Shown in pieces: positions 6,220 to 6,538 of a DNA stretch of 6,538 nucleotides. The first letter of the stretch is position 1; each line of letters begins with the position of its first letter. The notes beneath the pieces were generated by a model. It was not told where the DNA came from. It did no database searches and saw only the letters and a list, made by a program, of their open reading frames with translations. Both the position numbers and the translations under genes were made by a program. Source of the stretch: Alphaproteobacteria bacterium (GTDB lineage: Bacteria > Pseudomonadota > Alphaproteobacteria > Rhodobacterales > Rhodobacteraceae); NCBI GenBank assembly GCA_003696705.1, contig RFGD01000331.1, positions 1 to 6,538 of the forward strand. Reading direction: 5' to 3'.

Positions 6220-6538
6220 TCAGTCCTCGTCGCGCTCCTCGATGAGCTTTGCGAAGCGCGAGCGGTGCGTGAGCCGGAATCGGCCGGCCGCCACGCGACG
6301 CATCTTGCCCTCGCGCAGGAGCGTTCCGAAAGCGCGCAGGCCTTCCGAGCGCGCAGCGCCGCCGTCGTCGAGATAGGTGCCGACCGTGCGCATGATGTGC
6401 GGCCGCGTGAAGCGCGCCCGGCCCTCGACAGCCATCGCATAGGCAGCGGCGGCTTCGATCAGGTCGGCGACGTCCTGCGCGCCCATGGCCTCGACGAAGG
6501 ACGCGAAGCTTTGCGCGGGTTCGCCTTCGGCATAGCCC
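6220..6538 (-). CDS. Conserved hypothetical protein, C-terminal part (cut by window edge)
   Basis: An open frame of 105 codons enters from the right edge on the minus strand and ends in TGA at 6220. I treat it as the 3' part of a longer gene. The frame stays open with similar codon use to the edge (residues read GYAEGEPAQSFASFVEA before the first internal ATG at 6486), and that ATG has only a close GAGG in front of it. The segment EPAQSFASFVEAMGA followed by LIEAAAAYAMAVEG and RFTRPHIMRTV resembles a hypothetical protein I recall from Rhodobacterales, but I know no function. The C-terminal half (helix, SEGLRAFGTLLREGK, then MRRVAAGRFRL) could fold as a small winged-helix-like module; this is inference. 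It ends in charged ERDED, with no signal peptide or membrane segment in the visible part. It converges on the purA pair across the shared terminator. Confidence 0.75.
   Translation of the reverse strand, partial: GYAEGEPAQSFASFVEAMGAQDVADLIEAAAAYAMAVEGRARFTRPHIMRTVGTYLDDGGAARSEGLRAFGTLLREGKMRRVAAGRFRLTHRSRFAKLIEERDED

Overview
The window reads as ordinary core chromosome of a high-GC alphaproteobacterium, most likely in the order Rhodobacterales (Rhodobacteraceae/Roseobacter/Paracoccus relatives). The reasons are the GC-rich third codon positions, the alphaproteobacterial flavour of the proteins (SerS with EISSVSVCGEFQ, SecG with QRSEGGGLGIGGGGG and an Ala/Pro-rich tail), the secG-pyrG order, and two small alphaproteobacterial membrane families that I identify from memory as DUF6524 and DUF2842. 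The genus cannot be fixed from the sequence alone.

Layout. Five genes run leftward in a row: DUF6524 membrane protein (start 4448), secG (3971), pyrG (3447), serS (1752) and surE (379, cut off by the left edge). Gaps are 81, 161, 51 and 80 bp, so pyrG-serS is probably one transcript, surE may be read with it, and secG may feed into pyrG. From a divergent 128-bp spacer, purA runs rightward (4577-5869) and overlaps a small membrane protein, DUF2842 (5869-6111), through a TGATG stop/start. A perfect 28-bp palindrome (6158-6185) separates this pair from a convergent leftward gene (stop at 6220) that runs off the right edge and that I cannot name.

Functionally this is nucleotide and translation housekeeping: PurA makes the committed step to AMP, PyrG makes CTP, SerS charges tRNA-Ser, SurE hydrolyses nucleoside monophosphates, and SecG belongs to the protein translocon. 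The recognised enzymes keep their expected motifs and lengths as far as they are visible. I see no frameshifts, mobile elements, tRNA or rRNA genes, CRISPR arrays or prophage genes, and coding regions cover all but about 0.6 kb.

I did not find an undescribed system. The items most worth a second look are regulatory: a 16-bp perfect palindrome sitting in the spacer of the likely purA promoter, an inverted repeat between secG and pyrG, and the two uncharacterised membrane proteins that bracket purA. Four genes (serS, pyrG, the DUF6524 gene and the DUF2842 gene) have longer open frames upstream, and I give internal starts for them based on ribosome binding sites and family N-termini.
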